DNA of 64,000 nt, from NCBI GenBank assembly GCA_032622095.1, contig CP136067.1, positions 96,526,707-96,590,706 of the forward strand, read 5' to 3'. Origin of the DNA: Siphonodentalium dalli (lineage: Eukaryota; Mollusca; Scaphopoda; Gadilida; Siphonodentaliidae). This document shows positions 21,319 through 33,430 of the stretch, in pieces. The stretch's first letter is position 1, and each line of letters begins with the position of its first letter. The notes beneath the pieces were generated by a model. It did no database searches and was not told where the DNA came from. It saw only the letters and a program-made list of their open reading frames with translations. Position numbers and translations under genes: made by a program.

Positions 21319-22662
21319 ATCTGTCCGAAACTAGTTGTTTTATTTGTCTTTTTCAGACATTTAGACACCTGTTTTCTAACAAGATATGTGGAAGATTTGA
21401 TGCTTGGTTGTTCCGTACAGTACTGATTGAAAGTACGGCGCACCGACTCGCAAGTTTCCTACGCGTTCTTTATTCAACAATAACATTTTTCTTTGTTAAT
21501 TTCATACAACAACTAGTCGAAAGAGTTACTGTGATAACATGGTTTCCATATTCGAACTTATTTGTTAAATGCGGTCGTATAAATCTGCTTTAATGGAGAG
21601 TATGTGTAGAACTATGTTTTGTAGCGTTATTTGTAAATTGGCGGTGATTCGGCTCACTCTTGGAAAGAAAAAAACTCGACGCGAAAACAAATGTAAAGAT
21701 TTATTGTGGAAATAAACGACCATCAACTGAATTTATCAAACAGTCGACTTCAAATGATGAAAGTAAATATTCTTTTCAATATTCCAGAGCCCCACATAGA
21801 AGTTCCGTATAATTAATCGATTTTTTTGGCTTTCATCGCACTTTGCAAAGTAGTTGCGCATAAATATTCAACAGGAAGTCGCGTGTGTCCCACATTGTTG
21901 CCGTGAAATCACGTTCGTCCAGCTCAACGTAAACGTTTGTTGACAAGTTAAAAGGTCCTGATATATTAAATTAACGACTCCGATTTGATTACACTCGAAT
22001 ACGTGAACTTTTATGTGAATCAATTGTTGATGACAATGTTCCAAACTTTTGTTTTTAACTGCCAGTTTTCCTAATTTCGTTTCATTTTGAATGATTTTCT
22101 GTTTTCACGTTTGACAGTTAAGTGACCATGGGGCGATTCCATTCATTACTACATTAGGCTCGGCTACAATGGGTAACAAGAAAACCATAGTCAGAAATGG
22201 TAACGCCACCAAGATCGTATTATTAGCCATAAATATAAATCATAATATAAAATATATTGGTTACATGAATGGACCGCCTCAGAATTCCGTTAAGATAAGT
22301 AATTCTTCAAATTATTACAATGAACTACGGCTTATAAATTACTGCAGGTTTCTCATTCGCCACACCAGAATGCTTCTAAATGCGGATCAAAGCTAAGAGT
22401 GCGTGGCACAGCCATTGTTCATAGACATTTTACAGATAGCGAGAATGATGCATGCTGGGAACGAAAGCATCCACAGCAAAGCCATGTGCTTACGGAGGCA
22501 TGCGTTTATTATAGGGGATTTATGGTACGTGGGCCTATAAAACTAATTATAACTTTGTTATCTGTCATAGTTTATGCGTGAAATTTTAAACATATATACC
22601 TGGACATCTACCCCTTCCAGAATGTTGAAAAACATTTTCAGTTGCTCATCGTATTTTTATAG
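21319..22662. other. Upstream region of PHF21A, no coding exon recognised
   Basis: This probably contains the PHF21A promoter and any noncoding exon. 21590-22060 is less AT-biased and not obviously repetitive. At 22124-22170, CATGGGGCGATTCCATTCAT is shared, inverted, with 33202-33222. No TATA box or initiator could be chosen with confidence. Confidence 0.4.
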
Positions 22663-23404
22663 ACGAAATAGTCCGAAATTCCAGAAAATTGCGCTAACTG
22701 CTCAATGTTTTAATGTGTTACAAAACGTCTGATAAAAATAGTTCTATTGGGAATATTCACACCATTTTTTTTCAGAGAACATAGTGTAAATATAGTCCTA
22801 TCGGGATATCGTAAAGGAGATTAATTAAACCCCTCAGACTGCCGAAACTGACGACATTAAATTCGCTTTTTCGTGTCCCACGGAAATGAAACTTGTCTGT
22901 CCATTGATCACGTTATTTATTTGACATAGTATTTTTTTCTTCTGTTGTATTTGAACACTTGTTGCACGCGCAGGCTGCACGATCATAATAACTTCAACCG
23001 ATAAGCGCCGACTGATACCCGCGCAACAGTTTGTCTCAAATAAATTGTTATCAAAACGCAGGTTTATGGCCGCGGACATAAGCCGATTAAGTGTAATGTA
23101 ATTTATCCATGAACTTGACTGAAAAATTGTGATTCTATCACCATTAGCCACGAAAATGGGACCTCTAAACAGGCAAGTTTGATTTTCGGGGGACACGAAC
23201 AAGCGAATTTATTGTCGGCAGTTTCGGCAGTCTGAGGGTTAATTAATCCCGAATTAAACGGAACTACTTTACGATAGTCCGATAGGACTATGTTTACTCT
23301 ATGCATGTTCTCTGAAAAAATAGTGTGAATATTCCAGATAGAACTCTTTTTATCAGACGTTGTGTAACACCTTAAAACATTGAGCAGTTATAGCGCAAAC
23401 CGAA
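22663..23404. mobile_element. Foldback element with about 240-bp arms
   Basis: The left arm (GCTCAATGTTTTAA, ACGTCTGATAAAAATAG, AGACTGCCGAAACTGACG) is mirrored on the right (CGGCAGTTTCGGCAGTCT, TTTTTATCAGACGTTGTG, AAAACATTGAGCAGTTATAG). The loop is about 22900-23165. Outside, ATATAAAATATATTGGTT and CAGAATTCCGTTAA occur as direct repeats (22245-22300 and 23505-23560), so the whole may sit in a larger duplicated unit. Confidence 0.75.
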
Positions 23405-23799
23405 ATGTGTTGTCTTGCAAGATATCCCACCGCTTTAGCTAAATTTACCTTCCTACAATATCCATAAAGAGGATCATATATTATATACCCACGGTTTTAA
23501 TTATAGAATATAAAATATATTGGTTTCGCGAATGACCAACTCAGAATTCCGTTAAAATAACAATAACAACCAGCACCTATAACGAACCGTTTTACTGGAC
23601 TTGGCCTACTGGTCGCGTAGTTCCGACTTTTAAATAAACGGAATTTCCAACTCTATAAATAAAAGCCCCACAATGCATTCGCCCTGTCCACCACGCAATA
23701 TCAAAATCTCAGCAGCTAGATACACCACAGGTGGCGTAATAAATGCTCTTTATTATTTCCATATCAGGAATACAGTAACAAACAAGACAGCAGTAAAAT

Positions 23800-24035
23800 A
23801 AATGGGGACAAAAAGTTAGTGTAATCATGTATGAAATTTCCAACTGTTAAAATTCTTTATAACAGTTGTGACTCCCACCCCCTCAAAATACCTCCATCAT
23901 TCGATCCCCGTCCCCATCATAATGGGGACAATAATTACTAGTTGGGATACAAGGCAATGGTAACCATGTATTTTAACCTTTATGTTGTAGTGTAATAATG
24001 TATGAAATTTCCAACTACATGTGCATTAACTTTTT
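23800..24035. repeat. Short duplicated segment
   Basis: AATGGGGACAA followed by GTGTAAT(C/A)ATGTATGAAA and TTTCCAACT occurs twice about 170 bp apart. No gene is seen in 23405-24788; (C/T)TTGGACTGTTGCCAAATTC also repeats at 24168 and 24211. Confidence 0.5.
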
Positions 24036-24788
24036 TTTACAAAAGTTGTGAATCATACACACTCAAAATCTAACTTCCACCCCACCCCACTACACTGTCC
24101 CTTCCACTTAAAAACATTCTGGAGATCAAGTTGGCCACAGGTGTTCATTTATTATACCCCACGTGTCTTGGACTGTTGCCAAATTCACAGTGCTCCATTA
24201 GAGGGCCTGCTTGGACTGTTGCCAAATTCACAATGTTAACTGCAGAGAGGTTGTATGTTATTGGAGACGTTCTAATATGACAATAGGCTGGCCTAATTAA
24301 CGAACCATGCACAGCTAAATACACACAAGCAACTTTTAATCTTCAAATAGATACAATTGTCGGCCTCCAAAATTCAATATACTTTCTTATATACAAACAA
24401 ACATTGAACTCATACCATTGTTTCACTTAACCAAAATAGCGAATTTCCCCAAAAGAACGCATATAGACTGCGCATGCGCAATTATATTAAAATACCCACA
24501 ATACACTTCACGAGGCTCTCAATGGGTTATAATATTTGTTTTCCAAATTTGTTTTATCTTCAACTAAAAACAAATAGTCTATCGAAATGAAATTCGCCAT
24601 TTTTCTTCAAACAATTTTATTCTTTACAAAATACAAATTATCGGGTTAACATAAAACCATTCAAAAATTGAAACAAACTTAAATAATAAATAAATTAAAC
24701 AATAAACTCTTACCATAATTACAGAAAATAAAAGATGGCCGTTACTACAAAAAAAACAGACATGCGCACTCCAATTAAAATTACCCAT

Positions 24789-25307
24789 AATTCAGTTCAC
24801 TACACCAGGGGCTCCCAACAGGTTATACAATATTTTCAGGCTATCAGATTATTTATATTTTCGACTTTAAGTTTACAATTTGAGCCTGTCCTCACTCTAT
24901 CGATACGATTTATCATAAACATATTATACACCAGTGGCGTTAACTTTACAACTTCGGCATCTACGTGATTATATCGGTACGATTCAGTAAGGTACAAACA
25001 ATCTCCATAAAATACGCACAATTCAGTTCACTACATGCAGGGGCTCCCAATAGGTTATTCCCATTTATTATGGGCTCCCAATAGGTTATACAATATTTTC
25101 AGGCTATCAGATTATTTATATTTTCAACAACATATTATTACACCGGTGACTTTAAGTTTACAATTTGAGCCTGTCCTGACTCTATCGATAGGATTTATCA
25201 TATTTTCATAAACGTATTATACACCGCTGACGTTAACTTTACAATTTCGGCATCTACGTGATTATATCGGTACGATTGAGTAAGGTACAAACAATCTCCA
25301 AGAATAT
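24789..25307 (+). repeat. Tandem duplication, about 230-290-bp unit, two copies
   Basis: Copy 1 (24789-25018) and copy 2 (25020-25307) share ATTCAGTTCACTAC, GGGGCTCCCAA, TTCAGGCTATCAGATTATTT, TTACAATTTGAGCCTGTCCT and CATCTACGTGATTATATCGG. Copy 2 carries an extra GGGCTCCCAATAGGTTAT. Open frames in this stretch are shared by both copies but look like no known protein. Confidence 0.8.
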
Positions 25308-25613
25308 ATTCGCCCTGTACTCCATGCGACATAAAAAAACCAAATGCTAGTAACACCACACTAGGTGGCGTAATGAAATTACAATGGGCAATGACGGGGT
25401 GTAAATACGCCAGGCTATGTTCCGTACACCTTGGCCGAGGTGGTGTAATTTTGAGCGTATTGTAAATTAATGTGATGTCACTTGTCCAGGTATGTTGTCG
25501 TGGGTGCAGTATGCTGTCCGATCGGGCGCGGACATTAATGGCTGACCCGTGTACACGCCACGGTGTGTGCACTTTAAAGAACGCTACTGGAGTCACCATA
25601 GGGTTATCAAGTT

Positions 25614-26692
25614 TAGTGTTGAAACGATTAGCGTTTTTAAGGAATCGACTAGTCGCCAGAGGTAATAGACTACTAGTCGACTAGTCGGACCCCTTCTAAG
25701 AGTTCCCGTTTCTATGCCCATATGACGTATAAAAAGGGCCATGTGCAGTTTTGAGTATCCTACTCTTCGTTTCAGAACGTTAAAACAGAAAGCACGTGAA
25801 CTATATATAATCTCCCGTTTTGCCCGTAAGTCTCCCAATTTGATGTCTTAAACCAGGCTCTCCTGCAACCTCCATATAATCTCATGGTTTGGGGAATGCT
25901 GGTAATAAAACATTTTATATAAACAAAATTGTCGCCGGTAACCAGGAAATAAATAGACAAGTCTCGTTAGTAAGTCTCGCTAACGAGATGTCTGGTGTGT
26001 TCTATTGTCTCTCTGAATTGGCGCCTCATGTCGCGGGGTGGGGGGGGGGGGGTATGGGTATTAGAATGATCTAGGATCTATTCAGTTACTGAGTTGACTT
26101 TACCAGCTTGACATGTTGCGAATTATGTTTTGTATATCATTGAAGCCATTTTGTTGCATCATTACTCTAGAAGTTTTCACTGGTCAATTGTTCCCATTGA
26201 ACTAGACAGTGTTCGGTCGGCAGCGACACTTTGTGTCTTTGATGATCAACATAAAAGAAACCGCGCATACCGGTACATGTGCATACATTGGGTTCAGTTC
26301 AGGTCATGGAGTTCACCGCTCGTGCATGACTGGCAGTGGCATCGTTAAGATTCAATAATAAGATTTATTTCGTATTCAATATAATTATAATATATATATA
26401 TCAACAGGACCCCACAAAAAGTTTAACTTGCAAGGGCAGGGCCCTTATGCTTGTATAATGATACAGTGTTATGTGTACGTATATTGGGTTAAAGGAACAA
26501 TGCAATAAGCTCTAAGAAGTTAATATGTATTAACTGTTACAGATTACGTGATAATATTGCCATGCAATGGCACTTCTGTCATGATAGCACTTAGGTAGTG
26601 CTTTTTCTCGACTAGTCGACTAGCATATTTCGGTATCGACTAATTTAATAATCGCGTCGATTTCGACTAATCGATTAATCGTTTCAGCACTA
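25614..26692. mobile_element. hAT-like non-autonomous element H2 (1,079 bp, 8-bp duplication ATCAAGTT)
   Basis: ATCAAGTT at 25606-25613 and 26693-26700 is a perfect 8-bp duplication. The ends TAGTGTTGAAACGATTA and TAATCGTTTCAGCACTA are inverted repeats, followed inward by GACTAGTCGACTAG-type sequence, typical of hAT termini. The interior has no transposase frame; a poly-G run lies at about 26035-26052. Confidence 0.88.
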
Positions 26693-27012
26693 ATCAAGTT
26701 ACTCGGCCGTGGTATAACCTGGACCAGTGCGTCTACAACCAGAATTTGGTTCCTGCACTGTAATATCTTCAGATACAGATACTTTCCGAGCAAAGATCGG
26801 TTGTCAACTGAGAAAGCACATGGAAAATATTTATGTACCGTAATGGATTAATTGAATTGAATTTTTTATGATTTGTCATGATTATATAATATATAATTCT
26901 GAAATATATAATTCAATTGGATGACCAGGGATGACACAGTCCTGGGAATCACTGTCCATGTAATATTCAACTTGATTAAAATATAATAGATATATTACTT
27001 CTACTAAATAGA

Positions 27013-29613
27013 GAGAGCTACCAGTTAGGCAACATCATTGCCACTAAATCATCAATCCCATGCCATGAGATCCAGATAGAAAACTCAGAGACGAACAACA
27101 GACTTGAGTTAGCAGCAGTAAAGATATGTTGCAAAAACAAACAGGAGCTTGTGGTTATTTCCATTTACAGACCGACAGACGACAACGCTGAGTACATTAA
27201 ACACTTGTGTGAGGCCATAGCCAAGTTAGTCAAGCAAAACAGGCATGCCACCATCTGGAATGCAGGCGACACTAACCTCCCCGACATAAACTGGGAAAAC
27301 CTAACAGTAGATGGAAACCAATAGCAGAAGGTCATCAATAATGTTTTCATCGAAACGATGCAAGACTGGAATGAAACAGATCGTCACCTTCCCAACACGA
27401 GGCAATAACATCCTAGACACCTTCTTCACCAACAGACCATCGTTGATAAACCTATGTAAACCAGCTCCGGGATTAGGTGATCATGACATTGTCTTTGTGA
27501 CATCAAACATCACAGCACAATACAAGGCACCAACAAGAAGGAAGATATATCTCTGGTCCAAGGCAGACATGACTGAGTTATCTCTAGCAGCAAGGATCCA
27601 GACAGAACATTTCAGATCCAACTACTCAGTGAAAGACGATATTGAAACACTCTGGTCGGCTTTCAAGGACATCTGCATTCAACTTCTCCAGCTAGTACCA
27701 TCCAAAATGAGCACCACCAGATTCCATCAACCATGGATTAATGGAGAAATCAAGCGCCTGTCAAGAAAGAAACATCGGGCTTATAATAAAGCCAAAAAAA
27801 CAGGGAATAAACATGAAAAATCAAAGTCGCAAACAATGCAAGGCAACCAAGTCCAAATACATCATGGATCTAGTGACTGAAAACGATGGGAGGAGAACAT
27901 CAAAGAGACTATGGACTTACATCAAGAGTAAAAGGAAAGATAGTTATGGAGTGTCACCACTGAAGAGAAGAGGAATTATATACAGCGACGCCAACACAAA
28001 GGCAGAGATACTCAATCAGCAATTTTCATCAGTATTCACCACAGAAGACACCACAAATATACCAGCTGAGCCCATCCCGGTGAATAAAGTGGACGAAATA
28101 GTCGTCACCGAAAATGGAGTACTTAAATTGCTAAATAACATCAACATACATAAGGCCACTGGACCTGACGGTATTCCTGGATGACTACTAAAAACAGTCG
28201 CTTCAGAAATTACACCAATGCTGACAAAACTCTTTCAATCCTCAATCAACCAAGGGAAAATACCAACTGACTGGAAAGAGGCATATATCACTCCATTGTA
28301 CAAGAAAGGAGATAAAACATCTGCATCAAACTACCGTCCAGTATCTTTAACATCAATCTGCAGCAAACTTCTAGAACATATAATTCACCACCATCTAATC
28401 AGTTATCTGGAATCAAACGACCAGTTAACAGACTTTCAACATGGTTTCAGAAAGAACAGATCATGTGAAACTCAACTTCTCTTGACGGTGGATGACTTAG
28501 CAAGAGGACTATTTAAAGGCGAACAGATCAACGCTGCACTACTCGACTTCTCCAAGGCATTCGACAAGGTACCGCATCAGAGATTACTACAAAAGTGCAT
28601 AGGACATGGCATAAATGACAACATCTTGGAATGGATAAAGGATTTTCTCTCAAACAGAACCCAGAGAGTCATCTTAGAAGGTCATCTCTCCGAAGAAAAA
28701 CCTGTAACATCAGGAGTACCACAAGGAACAGTTATGGGACCATTACTGTTCCTTATCTACATCAACGACCTTCCCAAATGTGTGACAGCTACACCCCGCT
28801 TGTTTGCAGATGACTGCTTGTTGTACAGGACAGTAAAATAAAAAAAAGACGCTAAACTACTCCAGGAAGACCTTGACAACCTTCAACTTTGGGAAAAGAA
28901 GTGGCAGATGGAATTCAATGCGGACAAATGCGAGATCATACGTATAACAAACAAAAGGAAACAAAATGTCTTGGAAACCCAGTACACCATTCATGGGAAA
29001 CCACTACGATGTGTGAACTCTGTAAGGTATCTCGGTGTCAACATCAAGGAGGATGTTAGTTGGAATGACCATGTTTCTAAGATGTGTAAAAAGGCAAATT
29101 CTACAACAGCCTTCATTGGAAGAAACCTACTGCAGCCCCAACATCAAGGAGCAGTGTTACAATGCCATGGTGCGTCCAATAGTAGAGTACTCATCGACTG
29201 TATGGAACCCACACACAGCGGAAAACATTGAGAAACTGGAGAAAGTTCAACTGAGAGCAGCCAGAATGGTCCAGAACAACTACCAATGGAGGAGCAGCCC
29301 AAGAACGATGGTGAAAAACCTTGGATGGAAATCACTTGAAGAAAGACGAAAAGATGCCACCTTGTCTATGTTCTTCAAGTGTATCAAAGGACTGGTCGTC
29401 ACAAATCAAGCTACTCCACTCGTGAAGAGCAAAACCAACGCCAGATCACGAGGCCATAACCAGCGCTACACTCAGCATCATGTGCGAGTAGATGCGTATA
29501 AATACTCCTTCTTTCCGTCGGCCATACGGATGTGGAACGCCCTATCTGAAGAGGCAGTGGCTTGCACCTCCCTGGAAGACTTTCAGAAGGAGATGCTCAA
29601 AACAGGCTACTGA
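27013..29613 (+). pseudogene. Non-LTR retrotransposon ORF2 relic (endonuclease + reverse transcriptase), 5' truncated
   Basis: From 27013 one frame reads the C-terminal part of an APE endonuclease (ISIYRPTDDN, NAGDTNLPDINWE). After a frameshift near 27365 it continues QIVTFPTRGNNILDTFFTNR, shifts again near 27830, and runs through the reverse transcriptase: [60 protein letters not shown] and the catalytic FADD. In-frame stops occur at about 28182 (TGA) and 28839 (TAA), and another shift lies near 29135. The C-terminal part ends at 29613. The motifs suggest the Jockey/CR1 group, but the clade is not settled. The 5' end, including most of the endonuclease and any ORF1, is absent. Confidence 0.93.
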
Positions 29614-30338
29614 GGATGACAGAACCGATTTTTTAACTCCACTCATGATGATTTTACTTGTATTATACACAATCCTTATTTTAAATTCACCAATATTAGC
29701 TTTTAACGACATCCTCATCCGCCTGTGCGCACAAATGCGATAATATTCCTACAGAAGACTTCTGCAGGGAGTTGCATTTTATCGGAAGAAGAAGAAGAAC
29801 ATCAGATGTTGTTATTATGCATACCATCATCTGATTGGCTGAAAACCACCCACCGTGATATATCACTAAAACGAACAATTCAATTTTTCGTTCAAAAAAA
29901 AAAATGCAATTACATGTACCTCTCCACATTTCGCATGTGGCAATTAAGTAAATTTCTCTTAATGTGCTCGTTAGGTCAGATAAATTCTACCTTGTCGGAG
30001 TTGTACATAAATCGTAATTTTCCATCCATATATTCACATTTTTGTCAGGCGGCGGGGAAAATTCAGTGACGTAATTCTACGAAAGCAGGAAGTTATCGAT
30101 CCAGTTCCCTATTACACATTCCTTAATGAAAATTCACAATCAAACTCCAGCACGAGTTATCTCCCATCGCTCCGCGGAGCTGGAACAAATTTGCAGACAC
30201 TGGCTCAAAAATATACTTTCATATCTCAAGGTACCAACCACCCCTACTTGAAAAAATATATATATATTAATAGTTTGAGATGGTCATTCCTACATCATCT
30301 AGTTATGCGAAGGAATTAAAATTTGTAGTTAGTTGTGT
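29614..30338. other. LINE 3' flank and unassigned sequence
   Basis: The LINE's 3' UTR must lie here, but no clear tail was found. The rest is unassigned, with an (A)n tract at about 29895 and a short TA run at 30259. No gene is seen. Confidence 0.35.
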
Positions 30339-30347
30339 AATAGTAGA

Positions 30348-30672
30348 GCTGAAGGGGTCACTCTCACCAAAAAAAGTACTGAAGGGTACACAGGGTTTGA
30401 AAATGTGTTGAAGGGTACACAGGGTTTGTGATCGGCACAAACACCATTACTTAAATTGTGTTTATGAAAGTCTGGCGCCCATTAGCAGTTTGTTTTCATT
30501 ACATTTTGATATTCATTGGAACGTAAACAATTATTCTCTAACAGAAATCATGGCAGATACGAAGACTGAATGTCCTTGAGAATGACATTTCAAACCCTGT
30601 GTACCCTTCAGCACATTTTGAAAATCCTGTGTACCCTTCAGCACCTTTTTTGGTGAGAGTGACCCCTTCAGC
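30348..30672. mobile_element. Palindromic element with 9-bp target duplication AATAGTAGA
   Basis: AATAGTAGA flanks both sides (30339-30347 and 30673-30681). The ends GCTGAAGGGGTCACTCTCAC and its inverse are exact, and the arms repeat GAAGGGTACACAGGGTTT twice each. A 9-bp duplication suggests Mutator-like or Merlin mobilisation. Confidence 0.85.
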
Positions 30673-30699
30673 AATAGTAGAGCTAGTTTCAACACATCC

Positions 30700-31920
30700 G
30701 ATGTCTGTTTACTCGCATCTGTAACCCCTATTATTCGGATTATCACCGGTTGGCAACTCGTGAACGAAGTATTTATAGTAGAATACACCGATAACTACAA
30801 ATACCTAGGAGTGGTTTTTAACGAAACGAACAAGTTTAGTGCAGCCGCCGAGACCCTGGCGCATTCTGGAGGTCGCGCACTGGGAGCTGTAATATCGAGA
30901 ATTCATTCATTCAAAGACTTTGGCATTGATACATATGAAAAACTATTTAATAATTGCGTCGTTCCTATTCTGGACTACTGTAGTGGTGTATGGGGGTTAA
31001 AACGTTCCATAGTATTGATATGGTACAAAACTGTGCGCTACGATATTTCCTCGGCGTGCACCGATTCGCACCTCTACCATCACTCAACGGGGAGATTGGA
31101 TGGATAACTTCAACACACCGACGATGGTTAAGCATGGCAAGACTTTGGTATCGGCTGATAATGATGGACAATGGTCGAATTGCGAAAACTGTGTTTTTAT
31201 GGGAACTCAAGACATGTTCAAAAGACAGTTGGGTATCGGCTGTGAGATCTGTACTAATTTCCAGTGACCAATTTCACGTATTTGCTAACAGGTTGGTTTG
31301 TGACCTAAATGAATGCAAAATTAACTTGAAAAAGTGTAACCAGACCAATTGGCAAGCGGATGTAAATAGACTTGATAAATTAAGACTGTATAAAGACCTC
31401 AAAACGGAATATCTCACAGAAACATATGTAAAACTGAACATTAGTAAAGGAGAACATTCAGTTGTTGCCACGATTTCGGTGCGGTATCCTGCCGCTACGT
31501 GTAGAGACCGGTCGATGGCGAAATGAAGACTTGGTCAACCGAATATGTGTGTTCTGCCAATCAAAGTCTGTGGAAGACGAGCTCCATCTTTTTCTTCAGT
31601 GCAACGCATGGAATAATTTCCGGATGGATTTTTTTTCGTAGTGCCAATTTCCACATCAATGGTGTGAATTCTCTGACTTATATGGCCAAACATTTATTCG
31701 ATAACTTTCCGCGACAAACTGCTAAATTCCTGTTCCGTGCATTTGGAGAAAGACAGACATTAATAACGACGCCGCGAAATTAATTAATAATTATATTTAT
31801 TTTGAAATAGAGTGACTTATAGGCCCTATGGGCCGGGTGTAATTGTCGATTATTGTTGTGTGTGTATACGGATTTATATATGTAACACAATGTCACTGTA
31901 ATAAACAAATATTCAATTCA
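30700..31920 (+). pseudogene. Second LINE relic: C-terminal reverse-transcriptase region and zinc knuckle
   Basis: The frame from 30757 reads DNYKYLGVVFNETNKF and NNCVVPILDYCSGVWG, which are late RT-domain motifs. A frameshift near 31000 leads to MVQNCALRYFLGVHRFAPLP. Another near 31490 leads to ETGRWRNEDLVNRICVFC and VEDELHLFLQC, a C-x2-C-x9-H-x4-C motif common at the end of LINE ORF2. A 3' tail with AATAAACAAATATTCAATTC ends at about 31920. It is a different lineage from the 27-kb LINE. Confidence 0.85.
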
Positions 31921-31921
31921 A

Positions 31922-32530
31922 TCTAATATATATTTTGGGACTTCTGTTTGTCTGTCTGTCTGTTTGCTATGGCCGGGAAAACTGTCGGACGGATTGAGCC
32001 CAAACTTCCTATCTAAGGGTAAAATCCCAGATGGAATGTCATCGCACCGCTTCTGAGAACGTCGGAGCACTCATTCTCCAATCCCCCACCACCGCAATGG
32101 GTAGTTCATGGGTTAATCGCGTGATAGTTAAAGAGCGTTTGTATCCGCAGTGTCGTTGATAAAGAGCGTGTATGTGTCCAGACATGAGCGTGTTGTGTCT
32201 GTGTACAGACATGAGCGTGTTGTGTGATTCTGTGTTCGTACTTAGGGGTTCCTGTGAATGGGGGAAATTTTCATCGGGTCAGTTTTTCCGCCCGAGGTGA
32301 CCTTCACCTTGAAACGGGTACCCACAAATGATCTAATATATATTTTGGGACTTCTGTCTGTTTGTTAGCTATGGCCGGGAAAACTGCTGGACGGTTTTCG
32401 ACGAATTTTGATACCTACGGGTGATTTTGTCCGGGGAGTGTTTTGGACGGGTCAAATCGTGACTCCGACCTGACCTTCAAAATGGTCAATTCAAGGTCAA
32501 AGCCCGGACGAAGTCGGGTCACCTGCTAGT
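31922..32530 (+). mobile_element. Helitron-like non-autonomous element (TC...CTAGT) with doubled 5' end
   Basis: It starts TCTAATATATATTTTGGGAC after an A and ends CCTGCTAGT before a T, as Helitrons insert between A and T. A short hairpin (CCCGGAC GAA GTCGGG) sits about 10 bp before the CTAGT end. A second copy of the 5' end (TCTAATATATATTTTGGGAC ... ATGGCCGGGAAAACTG) begins at 32332, making a nested 199-bp version. Confidence 0.72.
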
Positions 32531-33232
32531 TCAATATAGATTGGATGTTTTTCTCCAAAATGCTGAAGAGTCCCAGATCTTTCACCTGAAAGAATATTCG
32601 AGTAACTAACAGTTATTTTCTCTTTAAGTGGGGAAAGATAGAAACAATCTGAATACACCAGCATTTCAAGAAAAAAAATACGGAATATGATGATATACAC
32701 GACAGAAGGGGCGAATGTGTGTGTGGCATAAAAATTTGTATTCTGTAATTTCGTTCAAATCATCAATGTAAATCCAGATCACAAAATTTTTACTTGCCCA
32801 ACTGGTCTTTATATAGTATAATAATATAATATAGTATACTGATTTAATATTATTAAATATTATTATATTTAACTAACAGTGATTCCTAGGGACTGTGATT
32901 GACAGTTAAAATTAAGTATCCAAAGTTTTAGATACTTAATCAAGGTGTTCTAAAATTAGGTATTTTGCTTGTTAGATAAAAGTCAAAATTCTCGTTTGTT
33001 TCATTGTAAATATCAGATATTTTTGCTTATTTACTTAAGTCTTCGTCTGTTCGATTTGCCCAATGTGAGTTTTGTCAAATTTCCTTAAAAAAATTATGTT
33101 TTGTTTGCAGTTGTAACTGTGCTATTTTTAGATTACTCTGGTCACCAAAAATCATTCCATTCGCTTTTGCCCATGGTAATTTACCCATTGTAGTCCAGCG
33201 AAATGAATGGAATCGCCCCATGTGACCCTGAT
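32531..33232. other. AT-rich stretch, no gene seen
   Basis: Only AT-rich runs (ATATAATATAGTATA near 32820, TTAATATTATTAAATATT near 32845) and the inverted partner of 22124-22170 (at 33178-33222) were seen. Confidence 0.4.
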
Positions 33233-33430
33233 CTATCGGATAGCTCAGTTGGTTTGTGGATCAACCTCTGGGCTAAACCTTCGACATGGTCGAGGGTTCT
33301 AATCCGACATAATAGCAGTCAGACTTTGTGTTACCATCTGCATCCCCAGTACCATGGGCATCACAAATTAACCATCGATACCACGATCAGTGCTCTGAGA
33401 ACGATTCCAGTTCCAGAAGAAATTTGATAA
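33233..33430 (+). mobile_element. tRNA-derived SINE copy 2
   Basis: It has a better-preserved head than copy 1: A box TAGCTCAGTTGG and B box GGTTCTAATCC, followed by the shared body CAGACTTTGTGT, CCCAGTACCATGGGCATCAC and ATCGATACCA. The second half of a tRNA does not fold, so this is a SINE and not a tRNA gene. Confidence 0.78.

Noticed and set aside
25198-25599. 133-residue minus-strand frame
   Set aside because: Spans the local duplication; no recognisable domain, no splice context.
33233-33306. Possible tRNA gene
   Set aside because: A and B boxes are present but the cloverleaf fails, and a second copy with the same non-tRNA body shows it is a SINE.
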